A DNA stretch of 64,000 nucleotides from JBBIJR01 sp037445875 (GCA_037445875.1 JBBIJR010000005.1:1-64000); one strand, 5' to 3'; numbered from the stretch's first letter, positions 28,385 through 38,672 are shown. Notes: generated by a model not told the origin, from the sequence alone. Translations and numbers: made by a program.

Positions 28385-29431
28385 ATGCAGATCGGGCCCA
28401 TTCACATTGATCGTCCCCTGTGCCTCGCTCCGATGGAAGATGTTACGGACATGGCTTTCCGTGTCGTCTGCAAACGGCTTGGCGCGGATATTCTGTACAC
28501 GGAATTCACGAGCAGTGAGGCTTTGATACGAGAGGCGCCGAAGGCCCTTCGCAAGATTGCCGTTTCGGAGGAGGAACGGCCCGTGGCGATCCAGCTGTTC
28601 GGAGGCGTGGGTACATCGATAGAAGCGGCGGCGTCCGTCGCCGAGCGCATGAACCCGGATTTTATCGATATCAACTGCGGCTGCTGGGTGAAGGACGTTG
28701 CCCTGCGCGGGGCCGGTTCCGGCCTTCTCCGCGACCTTCCGCGTTTTGAGGCCGTCGTACGATCAACCGTTCGCGGTACGCGGCTTCCGGTGACGGTGAA
28801 AACGAGACTCGGCTGGGACGCCGCGAACATCGTGATTCTCGACGTGGCAAGAATGGTGGAACAGGCGGGTGCCCGGGCACTGACCGTGCACTGTCGTACA
28901 CGGGACATGGGCCATGACGGCACGGCGGATTGGAATTGGCTGGAAAGAATCAAACAGGTGATATCGATTCCTCTTATCGGCAACGGAGACGTTCGAACGC
29001 CCCAGGATGCAGAACGCATGTTCGACCTAGGTTGTGACGGCGTCATGATCGGGCGGGCGGCGATCGCCAATCCGTGGGTCTTCCGTGAAACGCGGCGGTT
29101 CCTAGACACCGGCCATCTGCCGCCACCTCCCACCGCAGAAGAACGAATTCGTGTGTGCCTGGATCACCTCCGACTATCCGTCCAGTACAAAGGCGAGAGG
29201 TACGGCGTGCTCGAATTCCGAAAGTATTACTCCGGATACCTGAAAGGCCTTCCGCACATCGCCAGATTACGGGCCGAGCTCATGCAGCATACCGAATGGA
29301 GTCCCATCGTCGAACGAGTGGAACGTTATCGCGAGGAACTGGACTGCTGGCAGGAACCGGTGACGCTTCCGAGACTCGGCGGTCTCATCGGAACCCGATT
29401 CGAGGCGGGGGGTCGCAAGGCTACCGCATGA
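28385..29431 (+). CDS. dusB: tRNA-dihydrouridine synthase DusB
   Basis: 348 residues from ATG at 28385, where the conserved N terminus IGPIHIDRPLCLAPMEDVTD begins. Dus enzymes reduce uridines of the tRNA D loop using FMN and NADPH. Motifs: NCGCWVKDVALRGAGSGLL (the catalytic Cys region; the usual NxGCP is here NCGCW), PVTVKTRLGW, LTVHCRTRDMGHDG, PLIGNGDV and GVMIGRAAIANPW. The stop overlaps the next gene's ATG by four bases. Confidence 0.92.
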   Translation: MQIGPIHIDRPLCLAPMEDVTDMAFRVVCKRLGADILYTEFTSSEALIREAPKALRKIAVSEEERPVAIQLFGGVGTSIEAAASVAERMNPDFIDINCGCWVKDVALRGAGSGLLRDLPRFEAVVRSTVRGTRLPVTVKTRLGWDAANIVILDVARMVEQAGARALTVHCRTRDMGHDGTADWNWLERIKQVISIPLIGNGDVRTPQDAERMFDLGCDGVMIGRAAIANPWVFRETRRFLDTGHLPPPPTAEERIRVCLDHLRLSVQYKGERYGVLEFRKYYSGYLKGLPHIARLRAELMQHTEWSPIVERVERYREELDCWQEPVTLPRLGGLIGTRFEAGGRKATA

Positions 29432-30447
29432 TGCAGTACGGACACGTTACCATCCATCGGTTTGTCAGCCATGTCCTCAAGGGCAATCTCCCGGGTGATC
29501 CGTGCGAACGAAAACTGGCCGTCTATCAGCCTCCCGGCTACGATTCGGACCCGCATCGGCGTTATCCGGTGATTTACCTCCTGAGCAGTTTCATGGGATT
29601 TGGAACGATGTTCCTGTCTCCTCAAGCCTGGGGTTACTCGCTCGATGAGCGCTGCGATGTCCTGATTTCGGACGGCCGGATGAAACCATGTCTCGTGGTG
29701 ATGCCGGATTGCTTCACCCGCTGGGGCGGTAGCCAGTATCTCAACTCGCCGGCGTTGGGTCGCTACCGGGATTACCTGGTGGATGAACTTGTGCCATTCG
29801 TGGACTCAAACTACCGAACGATGGCGGAGCCGTTCCACCGAGCGGTGGGGGGTAGATCGAGCGGGGGATACGGCGCATTGCGGTTTGTGATGGACGAAGC
29901 GTCCCCGTTCGGTGCGTGTTATGCAAGCGCGGCGGATATGTACTTCGAGTACTGTTATCAACCCGACGTTCCTTGCTGTTACGATGTCCTGCAGCGAGCA
30001 GGTGGACTGCAACCTTTTGTGAAATCGTTTTTCGAGGCGCCGAAGAAGAACGGGGACATGATCACGGCGATGAATATTCTCGCCATGTCGGCGGCCTACT
30101 CTCCCAATCCTTCCGTGCAGCCTTTCGGCTTCGACCTTCCCTTCGATACCGAGACCGGGGCCCTGCGGGAGGACATATGGGAGCTCTGGCTTCGTCACGA
30201 TCCCGTGCGTATACTGGAACAGCCCGAGTCTGCGGCGCGACTCCACCGGCTTCGTTGTCTTCTGTTGGAATGCGGAAAGCGAGACGAATACCACCTGCAT
30301 ATCGGAGCGCGCATCTTCACTCAGAAACTCCGCCAGTTGGGGGTTCGCCATGAGTACGAAGAATTTGACGACAGCCATACCGGAACGGGCTATCGGTATC
30401 AAACGGCGCTGCCGAAGATCAGCCGGGCCATCGCTGAGCAGGCGTAA
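29428..30447 (+). CDS. Alpha/beta-hydrolase of the esterase D family
   Basis: 339 residues, cytoplasmic (no signal peptide). The fold is that of the putative esterase family: ERKLAVYQPPGYDSDPHRRYPVIYLLSSF-like opening, nucleophile Ser in VGGRSSGGYGALRF, and a plausible catalytic His in EFDDSHTGTGYRY near the C terminus. The Asp may be in LLLECGKRDEYHLH. Relatives hydrolyse siderophore esters, glycans or S-formylglutathione; the substrate here is unknown. It is coupled to dusB by an ATGA overlap and lies just upstream of the cyclase-TPR gene. Confidence 0.83.
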   Translation: MMQYGHVTIHRFVSHVLKGNLPGDPCERKLAVYQPPGYDSDPHRRYPVIYLLSSFMGFGTMFLSPQAWGYSLDERCDVLISDGRMKPCLVVMPDCFTRWGGSQYLNSPALGRYRDYLVDELVPFVDSNYRTMAEPFHRAVGGRSSGGYGALRFVMDEASPFGACYASAADMYFEYCYQPDVPCCYDVLQRAGGLQPFVKSFFEAPKKNGDMITAMNILAMSAAYSPNPSVQPFGFDLPFDTETGALREDIWELWLRHDPVRILEQPESAARLHRLRCLLLECGKRDEYHLHIGARIFTQKLRQLGVRHEYEEFDDSHTGTGYRYQTALPKISRAIAEQA

Positions 30448-30488
30448 ATAAACTGGCGCGGACCTTCGCGCCCCAACCCCGCACGTCC

Positions 30489-33400
30489 ATGCTTAAAGAG
30501 GGCCGATACTACAAGGTCATCTTCTTTTCGGATCTCAAGGGGTTCACCCAGAGGACAAAGGAGCTGGGTGATACCGGTATCGAGCGTCTCATGAAAGAAA
30601 TATACGAGATCGCCCTTCCTCAATTCGACAAACATCACGGATACCTGCATAAGATCATCGGCGACAGTTTCCTCGCGGTGTTTGACAATTCCGACAGCGC
30701 CGTCGCCTGTGCCATAGAACTTCAGAGTACGTTCAAGCAGCTGAACCGAAGCCGGACGGACCGAGAAAAAATACAGATACGCATCGGTGTGCACAGCGGG
30801 GAAATCAACATTACGAGGATCGGCGACCGTCTCGACATCATGGGAAACGCCGTGAACCATGCGGCCAGGTACGAACCCAAGGCCCGGCCGGGCGGAATGT
30901 TGATCAGTGAGGATGTATACAAGGCGCTCGAAAAGGTTGACAAGTTCCTGTTCGAAGAGATTCGCCTTGATCTCAAGGACTACCCCGACACGACCTGTTA
31001 CTACTGCATCGATTTCGGGCCGCCGGACAGTACGCTTTCTCCTGCGCGTCCGGCGATCCTTCCCGAGGAATTCAAGCAATTCCCGGCGACACCGGGTTTT
31101 GTCGGGAGAAAGGAAGAAATCGAGATCATCGGTCGGGCCGTTTCCAACCACACGATTCTGGTCATCATGGGGTTTGGGGGCATGGGAAAGACCTACCTGA
31201 TGTCTCGTTTTGCGCAGGAGAACCTTCCGTCGCACGATCCCGTGTGGTTCCGGATCTATGACGATACGCCGCTGGATCGGTGGTTGTTCTTTCTTTCGGA
31301 TTATCTTTTCTCACGGGGTTTTTCCGAATTCCGTTCCCTTCTGGAGCAGGAGCAGCGGGACACCATGAACCGTATCAGCATTCTGAGCAGCGCTCCGGAG
31401 GGGCGTGAACCGCGGCGGGCGTCGTTCGAGGACAAAATGAAGACCCTTTCCAGGGAGCTCGACGCGTCCGGTGCGGCATTGTGCATCGACGACTATCACA
31501 AACTGAAGGACCCGGAACGTTCCAAGTTCGACGCGGCGCTTGAGTATTTGGACCAACATCTGACCGCGGCGCGAGTCTTCCTGACCTCCCGCAAGCGCCC
31601 CAATTTTGTCCTAACGGCCAAGAACACCTTTCTTCTGGGAAAAGACGAAGGGCTTCGCGGCCTTCGGAAGGACGAAGCGTTCGACCTTATCCGCCGGCTC
31701 GCCATCACCGATCGTCCGGATGAGCTCGAACAGGCATACGCCATCACGAACGGCCAGCCGCTGGCCATCGAAATGCTGGGCGTACTGAAGGGAGACGGAA
31801 GCTACACGCTCAAGGAAATACTCAACAACTTCTCCGCCATCGACGATTCGGAGGAGCTCAACGAGAATTTCATCAGCCGCGTCTTCGAAATCCTCGACGA
31901 GACCGAATTTGCCCTCATCCGGCAATTGTCCGTCATCAACGGTCCGTTCACCAACGAACTCATCTACCTCCTGGTGGAAAAACGTGACCGGAAAGTGATC
32001 AAATCGTTGATCGAAAAAGCGATGATCATCCGGCGCCGAAATGAGGAAGGAATAGAGACCGATCATTTCTATCTGCACGACCTGATTCGCAAGATCGCCA
32101 TGGCCCGCCTGGACGAACGCGCCCGGCAGACCGCCCATACGAAAGCCGCACACTATTACCAGACCATAGCCCCCGGGGACATCGAGGAGCTGGTCCGCAT
32201 CGAGAATTTGTGCCTGCACCTGTCGGCGCTGGGACGGTTCGATGAGGCCAACACGCACTTGTTCGACTATCTGCAGTCCGTGTCCATCCACAGCGAAAAG
32301 GACGTGAAGATTTTGATCCCTCTCCTCGAACGTGCCCTGGACCACCCGTTGACGGACCGGACGATGCGAACGGTGTTCCTGTTCCAACTTGCGTACGGGT
32401 ACTTTCGCATCCACGACTATCACAAGGCCCTGCGGGTCGCGGAGCCTCTGCCCGAGCTAAGCCCCGACAACGAGAAGGTCCACTTCTTGTTCGGCAACAT
32501 TCATTTCAACCTCACCGATCTCGATCGGGCCCTGATTCATTTCCGGAAGGCAGCCGAGCTGTACCCGAATGCGCCGTTCATTTATATTCGTATCGGGGAC
32601 ACCTACCGGCATCTCGGTCAGCACGAGTCCGCGCTGACGTACTACAAGAAAGCCATCGACCTCAACCCCAACTATGCGTATCCCTATGCGCAACTGGCCG
32701 TTTCGTGCCGGAAGCTCGGAGACCTGGACACGGCCGTTACGCATCTTCAAAAGGCAGTGGAGTTGAATCCGGAATTCTTCGACGCCTACCTGCAGCTCGG
32801 CCTGGTGTATCAAGAATCGAAAGACCTCACGCGGGCGATAGCCGCGTTTCAACGGGCGGTAGAGCTCAGTCCCGATTATGCGGAGGTTCACCTCAACCTG
32901 GGCGTGGCCTATGCGCGTGCGAAGGACTTTCCCAACGCCCTGGAATCGTTCCGTAAAGCGCTTGAGCTGAATGACCGGCTCGAACTGGCGTACTACAATC
33001 TGGGTCTGGTCTATCAGGAGATGCAGGACTACCGGCAGGCCGTTACGATGTATTTGAAATGCACGGTGCTCAACGAGCGCCATGCGGACGCTCAGTTCAA
33101 TCTGGGTGTCTGTTTCGGCGAGTTGAAGGACGCCGAGAAGGCCGCATACCATATTCAAAAGGCGCTCGCCCTTGTTCCGGGTGTGCCGGAGTATCACGCG
33201 CGGCTGGGCGACTATTATGCCGAACTGCGCGATGAGGAGGCGGCCCTGCGCGAGTACCGCAAGGCGCTGGACATCAGACCGGATCATCCGCCGGTACTTC
33301 ACCGACTCGGGTTGGCGTACGAGCGTTTTGGCCGGGTAGACCAGGCGCTGGAAGTGATGCAGCGGTTGGTGCGTGTTCAACCCGACCACGTGGATGCGCT

Positions 33401-35312
33401 GCTTGAACTCGGCCGGCTGTACGCAGACCGGAAGGACCTTCGCGCGGCCTGTGAGTTTCTCGAGCGGGCGGTGCGCCTTGACGCCGGCAACGCGTCCGCG
33501 TGGCATCAGCTGGGAGCGGTATCGTATGCTCTCGGCAATTTCGATCGGGCCACCGGGAGCCTCACGCGATGCATCGAGCTCAATCCCCACGATACGCAGG
33601 CGTACACGTATTTGGGAAGCATGCGGGCCTCTCTGGAGGATTACACGGGTGCGATCAGCTACTTCGAGCGGGTCCTCCAGCTGAAACCGAGAGACGCCCA
33701 GGCGCATTTCAGTCTGGGTAACGCACATTTCGACAAGGCTGATTACGCCCGGGCCATCCTGCATTACGAAAAGGCGCTCGAACACGAACCGCAGCACGTT
33801 TTTGCATGGGTTCACACGGGCCTTGCCTATCAGCATCTCAAGGACTACCCCAAAGCCGTGGATGCCTTCAAGAAGGCCATTTCCATCGACCCCGGCGATC
33901 CATACATTTACGACTGTCTCGGATCCGTTTTTGCCCGTCAAGGCCGCTACGATCAGGCCATTCCGTACCTGACGAAATCGCTCGATCTCGATCCGGACAA
34001 TGCCGAGACGATGCGCCGTCTGGCAGATGTATTCCAGGAATCCAGGCAGTACGACCGCGCGATCGAGTATTACGAACGGGCGATACGGAACGGCCACATC
34101 CAGCCGGCGGCCTTTTACAATCTGGCCAACGCCCAGTATGAGGAGGAACGGTTTGAGGAGGCCGTCATCAATTACGAAAAGGCGATCGAACTGGATCCAA
34201 GCGCTCACAGGGCGTTTTTCAATCTGGGTAATCTCTATTACCGCTTGAAGCGTTTCGATAAAGCCATAGCGTGCTTCCAGCGGGCCATCGAGAAGGGCCC
34301 CGCGGATGCGCGCGCCTATACCAACCTCGGCAGCGTGTACTACGATCAAAAGGACTACGTCAACGCGATATTCAATTTTCGAAAAGTGGTCGAGCTCAAG
34401 CCCGACGATCCCCGCCCGCATTTCCAGCTTGCTAACACGTATTTTGACCTGAAAGACTTTGACGAGGCCATTCAGCATTACCAGCGTGCGATCGCCCTGA
34501 ACGGAGCGGATGCCCGGTATCATTTCAATCTGGGGAAGGCTTATCTGGAGAAAAAGGACCTACCCGGCGCCCTGCGTTGTTTCGATGAGGCGTTGGAACT
34601 GGATCCGCACGATATCAAGGCCCACGTGCAGCTCGGCCATGCGCTGTTGGAGTCGGGGGATGCCGTCCGGGCCATCCGTCATTATCAGCGCGCTGCAGAG
34701 TTGGGTCCCGACCAGCCGTACCTGAATCTCTTGCTCGCGTTGTCGTACCACGATCTGAAGGACTACGCCCACGCCATCCAGTATTATCGAAAGGTACTGT
34801 CGATGGATCCCGAAGACGCTCTCACGCACTTCAACCTTGGGCGCGCGTATGAAGACAACCGGCAGTACACCGAGGCCCTGGGCTGCTACGAGCGATCGGT
34901 ACAGCTGGATGCCTCGCGCCTTGCGGCGCACTTGAACTTGGGTAATCTGTATCTTTTCGCGGGGCGGTACGACGACGCCATCGCGGCGTACCTGCGCGCC
35001 GTGGAGTTGAATCCGGATCACGCGGACCTGCACTCGAATCTCAGTCATGCGTATCAGCTCAAGAGGAACCCCGCTGCTGCGCTGCAGCATGCCCGGCGCG
35101 CCTTAGAACTTGAACCGCGCCATCCCCTGGCGTACTACAACCTGGCCTGTCTCTACGCAAACACGAACAACATCGAGGCGTCACTCACGGCCCTTGACAA
35201 TGCGCTCCAAGTCGGGTTCAACGACTTGGTCAAACTGAAGACCGATCCCGACCTCGAACCGCTCCGTCACACCAAAGAATACAAGAAACTCCTAAAGAAG
35301 CACCAATCATGA
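30489..35312 (+). CDS. Class III nucleotidyl cyclase, STAND-like ATPase and about 28 TPR repeats in one protein
   Basis: A 1607-residue cytoplasmic protein. Residues 1-180 form a class III cyclase domain with both metal Asp (FFSDLKGFT and GDSFLAVF) and the Asn/Arg pair (MGNAVNHAARYEPKARPGG), so it should be catalytically competent. Residues about 195-520 form a STAND/NB-ARC-like ATPase, with FVGRKEEIEIIGRAV, Walker A GFGGMGKT and Walker B ALCIDDYHKL. From about residue 640 to the end run roughly 28 consecutive 34-residue TPRs (for example AVTHLQKAVELNPEFFDAYL). Cyclase-ATPase-TPR proteins are known in several phyla as signal proteins, but the ligand and the nucleotide product are unknown. The TPR array is unusually long. 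The stop overlaps the next gene's ATG (ATGA). Confidence 0.92.
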   Translation: MLKEGRYYKVIFFSDLKGFTQRTKELGDTGIERLMKEIYEIALPQFDKHHGYLHKIIGDSFLAVFDNSDSAVACAIELQSTFKQLNRSRTDREKIQIRIGVHSGEINITRIGDRLDIMGNAVNHAARYEPKARPGGMLISEDVYKALEKVDKFLFEEIRLDLKDYPDTTCYYCIDFGPPDSTLSPARPAILPEEFKQFPATPGFVGRKEEIEIIGRAVSNHTILVIMGFGGMGKTYLMSRFAQENLPSHDPVWFRIYDDTPLDRWLFFLSDYLFSRGFSEFRSLLEQEQRDTMNRISILSSAPEGREPRRASFEDKMKTLSRELDASGAALCIDDYHKLKDPERSKFDAALEYLDQHLTAARVFLTSRKRPNFVLTAKNTFLLGKDEGLRGLRKDEAFDLIRRLAITDRPDELEQAYAITNGQPLAIEMLGVLKGDGSYTLKEILNNFSAIDDSEELNENFISRVFEILDETEFALIRQLSVINGPFTNELIYLLVEKRDRKVIKSLIEKAMIIRRRNEEGIETDHFYLHDLIRKIAMARLDERARQTAHTKAAHYYQTIAPGDIEELVRIENLCLHLSALGRFDEANTHLFDYLQSVSIHSEKDVKILIPLLERALDHPLTDRTMRTVFLFQLAYGYFRIHDYHKALRVAEPLPELSPDNEKVHFLFGNIHFNLTDLDRALIHFRKAAELYPNAPFIYIRIGDTYRHLGQHESALTYYKKAIDLNPNYAYPYAQLAVSCRKLGDLDTAVTHLQKAVELNPEFFDAYLQLGLVYQESKDLTRAIAAFQRAVELSPDYAEVHLNLGVAYARAKDFPNALESFRKALELNDRLELAYYNLGLVYQEMQDYRQAVTMYLKCTVLNERHADAQFNLGVCFGELKDAEKAAYHIQKALALVPGVPEYHARLGDYYAELRDEEAALREYRKALDIRPDHPPVLHRLGLAYERFGRVDQALEVMQRLVRVQPDHVDALLELGRLYADRKDLRAACEFLERAVRLDAGNASAWHQLGAVSYALGNFDRATGSLTRCIELNPHDTQAYTYLGSMRASLEDYTGAISYFERVLQLKPRDAQAHFSLGNAHFDKADYARAILHYEKALEHEPQHVFAWVHTGLAYQHLKDYPKAVDAFKKAISIDPGDPYIYDCLGSVFARQGRYDQAIPYLTKSLDLDPDNAETMRRLADVFQESRQYDRAIEYYERAIRNGHIQPAAFYNLANAQYEEERFEEAVINYEKAIELDPSAHRAFFNLGNLYYRLKRFDKAIACFQRAIEKGPADARAYTNLGSVYYDQKDYVNAIFNFRKVVELKPDDPRPHFQLANTYFDLKDFDEAIQHYQRAIALNGADARYHFNLGKAYLEKKDLPGALRCFDEALELDPHDIKAHVQLGHALLESGDAVRAIRHYQRAAELGPDQPYLNLLLALSYHDLKDYAHAIQYYRKVLSMDPEDALTHFNLGRAYEDNRQYTEALGCYERSVQLDASRLAAHLNLGNLYLFAGRYDDAIAAYLRAVELNPDHADLHSNLSHAYQLKRNPAAALQHARRALELEPRHPLAYYNLACLYANTNNIEASLTALDNALQVGFNDLVKLKTDPDLEPLRHTKEYKKLLKKHQS

Positions 35313-37621
35313 ACCTGCACTTCATCGCCTGCGTGGGCTATCTTCTCGCGGGAACCGCTATCCTGAGCGCGCAGTCCGGGCGGTCCGAACTGCTCATCGT
35401 GCCCTTCGAACAGGAAGGTGCGCTCAAAGACAGCACGGCCGAGTGGGCCGGCTTTGCCCTGACCGACGTGCTGCAGCGCGGGCTGGCCGATCTGAAGGTT
35501 CGTCTCCTCGATCATCGGCCCCGCGCATCGGATTACGTCAAAGCGGCGCGCGAAGGACGCAAACAGCTCGTACTGGACGGGACCTACCAGATTGCGGGCG
35601 GGCGCATCGAGGTTCGTCTTCAGCTGGTTCCCGTCGCCCAGGGGAGTGTTCCAGACAGGGAATTCAAGTATAAGCACTCCTGGCCGGAGGCGTTCTGGGA
35701 GCTGCAGGAGAAAATGCTTCTGGACGTACGAAAGCACCTCGCGGCGGGGAGCAAAACCGCGGATGTCCGGGCTGTCGTGCGCGTGATCCGGGACACGGAC
35801 GCCTACAGGAAGCTGATGCGGGCGCGGCTGCTCGCGCAGCGGCGAAGCGCTGCCGCATCCGCCGTGGACAGCCTCTTTGCGCAAGCGCTTTCCACCGACC
35901 CCCGCTCGACGTTCGGCTGGATGGCCTGGGCCGGTTGGGCGGCCGGACAGGGACAATACGACCGGGCGCTCGACCGGTACCGCCGAAGCCTGGCGGTGGA
36001 CTCGGCGCAGCCCGGTGTTTTCCGCCGCATCGGCGACATCTATTTCAATCACAAAGACGACATCAAAGCCGCCCGAGAGGCCTATCGACGAGAGTTGACA
36101 CTCCGTCCTGGCGACGCTGTGACGTTAACCGAGATGGGCCACACCTATTACGTGCAGCAGGAGTACGGACAGGCCCAGTCGTACGCAAAGCAGGCCCTCG
36201 CTCATTCACCCGCATCGGGCGGGGCCCTGAACCTCCTCGGCTTGTGTTCCATGGCGCTCGGTGATTCCACCGCGGCGATTCAATACTTCATGGACGCTGC
36301 GGCGGCCGATGCATGCGAAATCCCTTCGCGCAAGAACCTCGCACGCCATTACGAATCGACGGGCCGTTTTGACGCGGCGGGTGCGCTCTACCGCGAGATC
36401 CTGGCCTGTGATGAAAATGACGCCCTCGCTCACCTGTCTCTTGCCAACCTCTTGTATCACAAAGTGGGGACTCACCAATCCGCCCTGCTATCGTTTGTCC
36501 AGGCCGTCCTGCGCAAGCCTGAACTGGAAAGCGCCAGAACCAACCCCATCCAGGTGATCCAATGGCTGACCCAGAACAGAAAATCCCCGGATCGGCTCAT
36601 GCAGATTGCCGACACGCTGGAATATGAACTGTTCGATCTCGAGGACCGGGCGGAGGAGTTTCGTTACCGAACGGCGCTCGGGTTCTGCTACACCTACTAC
36701 CTCGGCCGTCCATCGGACGCCATTAACCATCTCGAGATCGCGTGGATGATCCGTCCGGAGCCGAGGCTGCATTTCTATCTCGGCGAGGCGTTCTTCGCCC
36801 TCGAAAAATGGTCCCAGGCGCTGAGTCACTACTTCGAATATCAGGAGCATACCCAGGGTTCATACGATTATGCCAAAGGCCTCCAGGCGATCGCAAAGGT
36901 GCTGATCAAGCAGAATCGCTTCGAGGAGGCCCAGTTGGAGATACTCAAGAGTCTGCGCCTGTATCCGAACGCCGAGTCGTATTTCTGGTACGGCGTTGCG
37001 CTGAGCAACCAACAGCAGTACGAAGCGGCCGTTGCCGCGCTGGAGAAGGCCGTGGGCCTGTATCCCAGCTATACCGACGCGCAGGTCGAACTGGGTCACA
37101 CCTATTTTGCCATGAAGAAGTATGATGAGGCGCTTGCGCATCTTCGAATGGCGGCCGCCCTGGACACCGGACGCGCCGCGCTAAGGCAGGCCCTGGCCCT
37201 GGTGTTCCTTGCTCAAGGCAACTATTCCGAAGCCGAGGCGGAGGTCGATCGCGCGCTCGCAATCGCAGAAAGGCAGAAGGAACAGACGGCCGCGTACTAC
37301 GGAACGAGGGGAGAAATCCTCCTCAAGTTGAAAAAATATCCTGAGGCCCGCGTACAGTTTCACCGGCAGGTCGAACTCGACAGTGGTGCCGCCACCGCCT
37401 GCTATCGGCTGGCGGCCACCTATGCCATTGACAAAGATGTGAAAAACACCGTTCTGTGGCTCGAACGGGCCTTCCAGAAAGATTTTGTGCAATTCGGTCT
37501 GCTCGACGACGAACGGCTGTTTGATCCGGTGCGCGACAGTAAACCCTTCCACATGCTGGTGTCGCGCTATCGCCAGGAGTACAACGAACGTTTGATGAAA
37601 TCCCTCAAAATCAAACCCTAG
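35309..37621 (+). CDS. Exported TPR-repeat protein
   Basis: 770 residues. The signal peptide MNLHFIACVGYLLAGTAILSAQ points to the periplasm or outer membrane. Residues 25-150 (RSELLIVPFEQEGALKDSTA to VRLQLVPVAQGSVPD) resemble the FlgO/TolB N-terminal fold found before TPR arrays. About 14 TPRs follow (for instance AREAYRRELTLRPGDAVTLT and ALAHLRMAAALDTGRAALRQ). It is translationally coupled to the cyclase/ATPase/TPR gene, suggesting that the two work as a pair across the envelope. That link is inferred from gene order only. Confidence 0.85.
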   Translation: MNLHFIACVGYLLAGTAILSAQSGRSELLIVPFEQEGALKDSTAEWAGFALTDVLQRGLADLKVRLLDHRPRASDYVKAAREGRKQLVLDGTYQIAGGRIEVRLQLVPVAQGSVPDREFKYKHSWPEAFWELQEKMLLDVRKHLAAGSKTADVRAVVRVIRDTDAYRKLMRARLLAQRRSAAASAVDSLFAQALSTDPRSTFGWMAWAGWAAGQGQYDRALDRYRRSLAVDSAQPGVFRRIGDIYFNHKDDIKAAREAYRRELTLRPGDAVTLTEMGHTYYVQQEYGQAQSYAKQALAHSPASGGALNLLGLCSMALGDSTAAIQYFMDAAAADACEIPSRKNLARHYESTGRFDAAGALYREILACDENDALAHLSLANLLYHKVGTHQSALLSFVQAVLRKPELESARTNPIQVIQWLTQNRKSPDRLMQIADTLEYELFDLEDRAEEFRYRTALGFCYTYYLGRPSDAINHLEIAWMIRPEPRLHFYLGEAFFALEKWSQALSHYFEYQEHTQGSYDYAKGLQAIAKVLIKQNRFEEAQLEILKSLRLYPNAESYFWYGVALSNQQQYEAAVAALEKAVGLYPSYTDAQVELGHTYFAMKKYDEALAHLRMAAALDTGRAALRQALALVFLAQGNYSEAEAEVDRALAIAERQKEQTAAYYGTRGEILLKLKKYPEARVQFHRQVELDSGAATACYRLAATYAIDKDVKNTVLWLERAFQKDFVQFGLLDDERLFDPVRDSKPFHMLVSRYRQEYNERLMKSLKIKP

Positions 37622-37628
37622 GAACGGC

Positions 37629-38453
37629 ATGGATTCACCGCTCGAGACCGACCGCGTCAGCGTCCCCGACGACGACCGAAGCGAATCGGTGCGCCATCAT
37701 TTCGGCCGACTGTACAACATCATGCGCGAACTCCGCCGCCAATGTCCCTGGGACCGCGAACAGACCCATGAGACGCTGCGGCAGTATCTGCTGGAAGAAA
37801 CCTATGAGGTGCTCGAATCGCTGGACGAGAGGCGGTACGATGAGCTGTGCAAAGAAATGGGCGATCTCATGCTGCAGGTGCTGTTCCATTCGAGGATCGC
37901 TTCCGAGAACCGCCGGTTCGATCTGGTCGACGTATTGCAACTGATCAACGACAAGCTGATCCGCCGCCATCCCCACGTGTTCGGGACGGTGGAGGCAAAC
38001 AATGCCGAGCAAGTGCTACGCAACTGGGAACAAATCAAGTTACAAGAAGCAGACCGTACCTCTGTGCTGGACGGTGTCCCCAAAGCGCTCCCGGCTCTCG
38101 TGCGGGCCTACCGCGTCCAGGAGAAGGCCTCCCGCGTCAGCTTCGACTGGAACGATGTGCGCGATGTGTGGCCGAAAGTCCACGAAGAGATCCGTGAGGT
38201 GCAGGAAGCTGCCACCGGTAAGGACGCCAAACGCATAGAAGACGAAATGGGCGACCTGCTGTTCACGGTCGTTAACGTGTGCCGGTTCCTTGCCGTCAAT
38301 CCGGAGGATGCGCTGCGCGGCACCATCGAGAAGTTCATCCGCCGCTTCCGCTACGTCGAAAACAAGTATGCGGAAATGAACCGCAACATGAAGGACTCTA
38401 CGCTTGAGGAACTCGATCGGTACTGGGACGAAGCGAAAAAGAAGGGCGTGTGA
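37629..38453 (+). CDS. mazG: Nucleoside triphosphate pyrophosphohydrolase MazG
   Basis: 274 residues, the length of the two-domain housekeeping MazG. It hydrolyses NTPs/dNTPs to monophosphates, cleansing the pool and affecting ppGpp levels. The first domain has LRRQCPWDREQTHETLRQYL, then the metal-binding EETYEVLESL and KEMGDLMLQV. The second repeats this pattern with EIREVQEA and RIEDEMGDLLFTVVNVCRF. It starts seven bases after the TPR gene. Confidence 0.95.
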   Translation: MDSPLETDRVSVPDDDRSESVRHHFGRLYNIMRELRRQCPWDREQTHETLRQYLLEETYEVLESLDERRYDELCKEMGDLMLQVLFHSRIASENRRFDLVDVLQLINDKLIRRHPHVFGTVEANNAEQVLRNWEQIKLQEADRTSVLDGVPKALPALVRAYRVQEKASRVSFDWNDVRDVWPKVHEEIREVQEAATGKDAKRIEDEMGDLLFTVVNVCRFLAVNPEDALRGTIEKFIRRFRYVENKYAEMNRNMKDSTLEELDRYWDEAKKKGV

Positions 38454-38480
38454 CAACAAGCAGTGTAATCCAATCGAGAT

Positions 38481-38672
38481 CTCCGGAGGTATCTGGAGGT
38501 TCTCAAGCACCTGACGGCGGAACAACGTATGAGAAAGGTGTTCGAGCTGTCCGAGATGGTCCGGAGCGACTTTCTCGATGGGATCCGCCGGAGATACCCG
38601 GCAGAAACGGACCAAGAAATCCATCAATTGATGCTTGAGAGGCTGGGCCGGTGCCACAACCGCAACTATTAG
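38481..38672 (+). pseudogene. Remnant of a small conserved gene that accompanies MNT-type nucleotidyltransferases
   Basis: The frame reads LRRYLEVLKHLTAEQRMRKV then FELSEMVRSDFLDGIRRRYP and ETDQEIHQLMLERLGRCHNRNY-stop. From memory, a 65-75 residue protein ending LxRLxKCHNRN- is commonly encoded directly upstream of a DUF1814/AbiEii-like nucleotidyltransferase. Here an in-frame TAA at 38466 precedes it with no ATG, GTG or TTG between, so the 5' end is lost; the first in-frame ATG (38529) would delete a third of it. The next gene is broken as well. Confidence 0.65.

Noticed and set aside
30455..30472. GGCGCG-N6-CGCGCC hairpin between the esterase and cyclase genes
   Set aside because: Short stem without a T-run; too weak to call a terminator.
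32457..34523. 688-codon minus-strand frame opposite the TPR array
   Set aside because: The repetitive codon use of the TPRs keeps the opposite strand open; the translated repeats are only mirror images.
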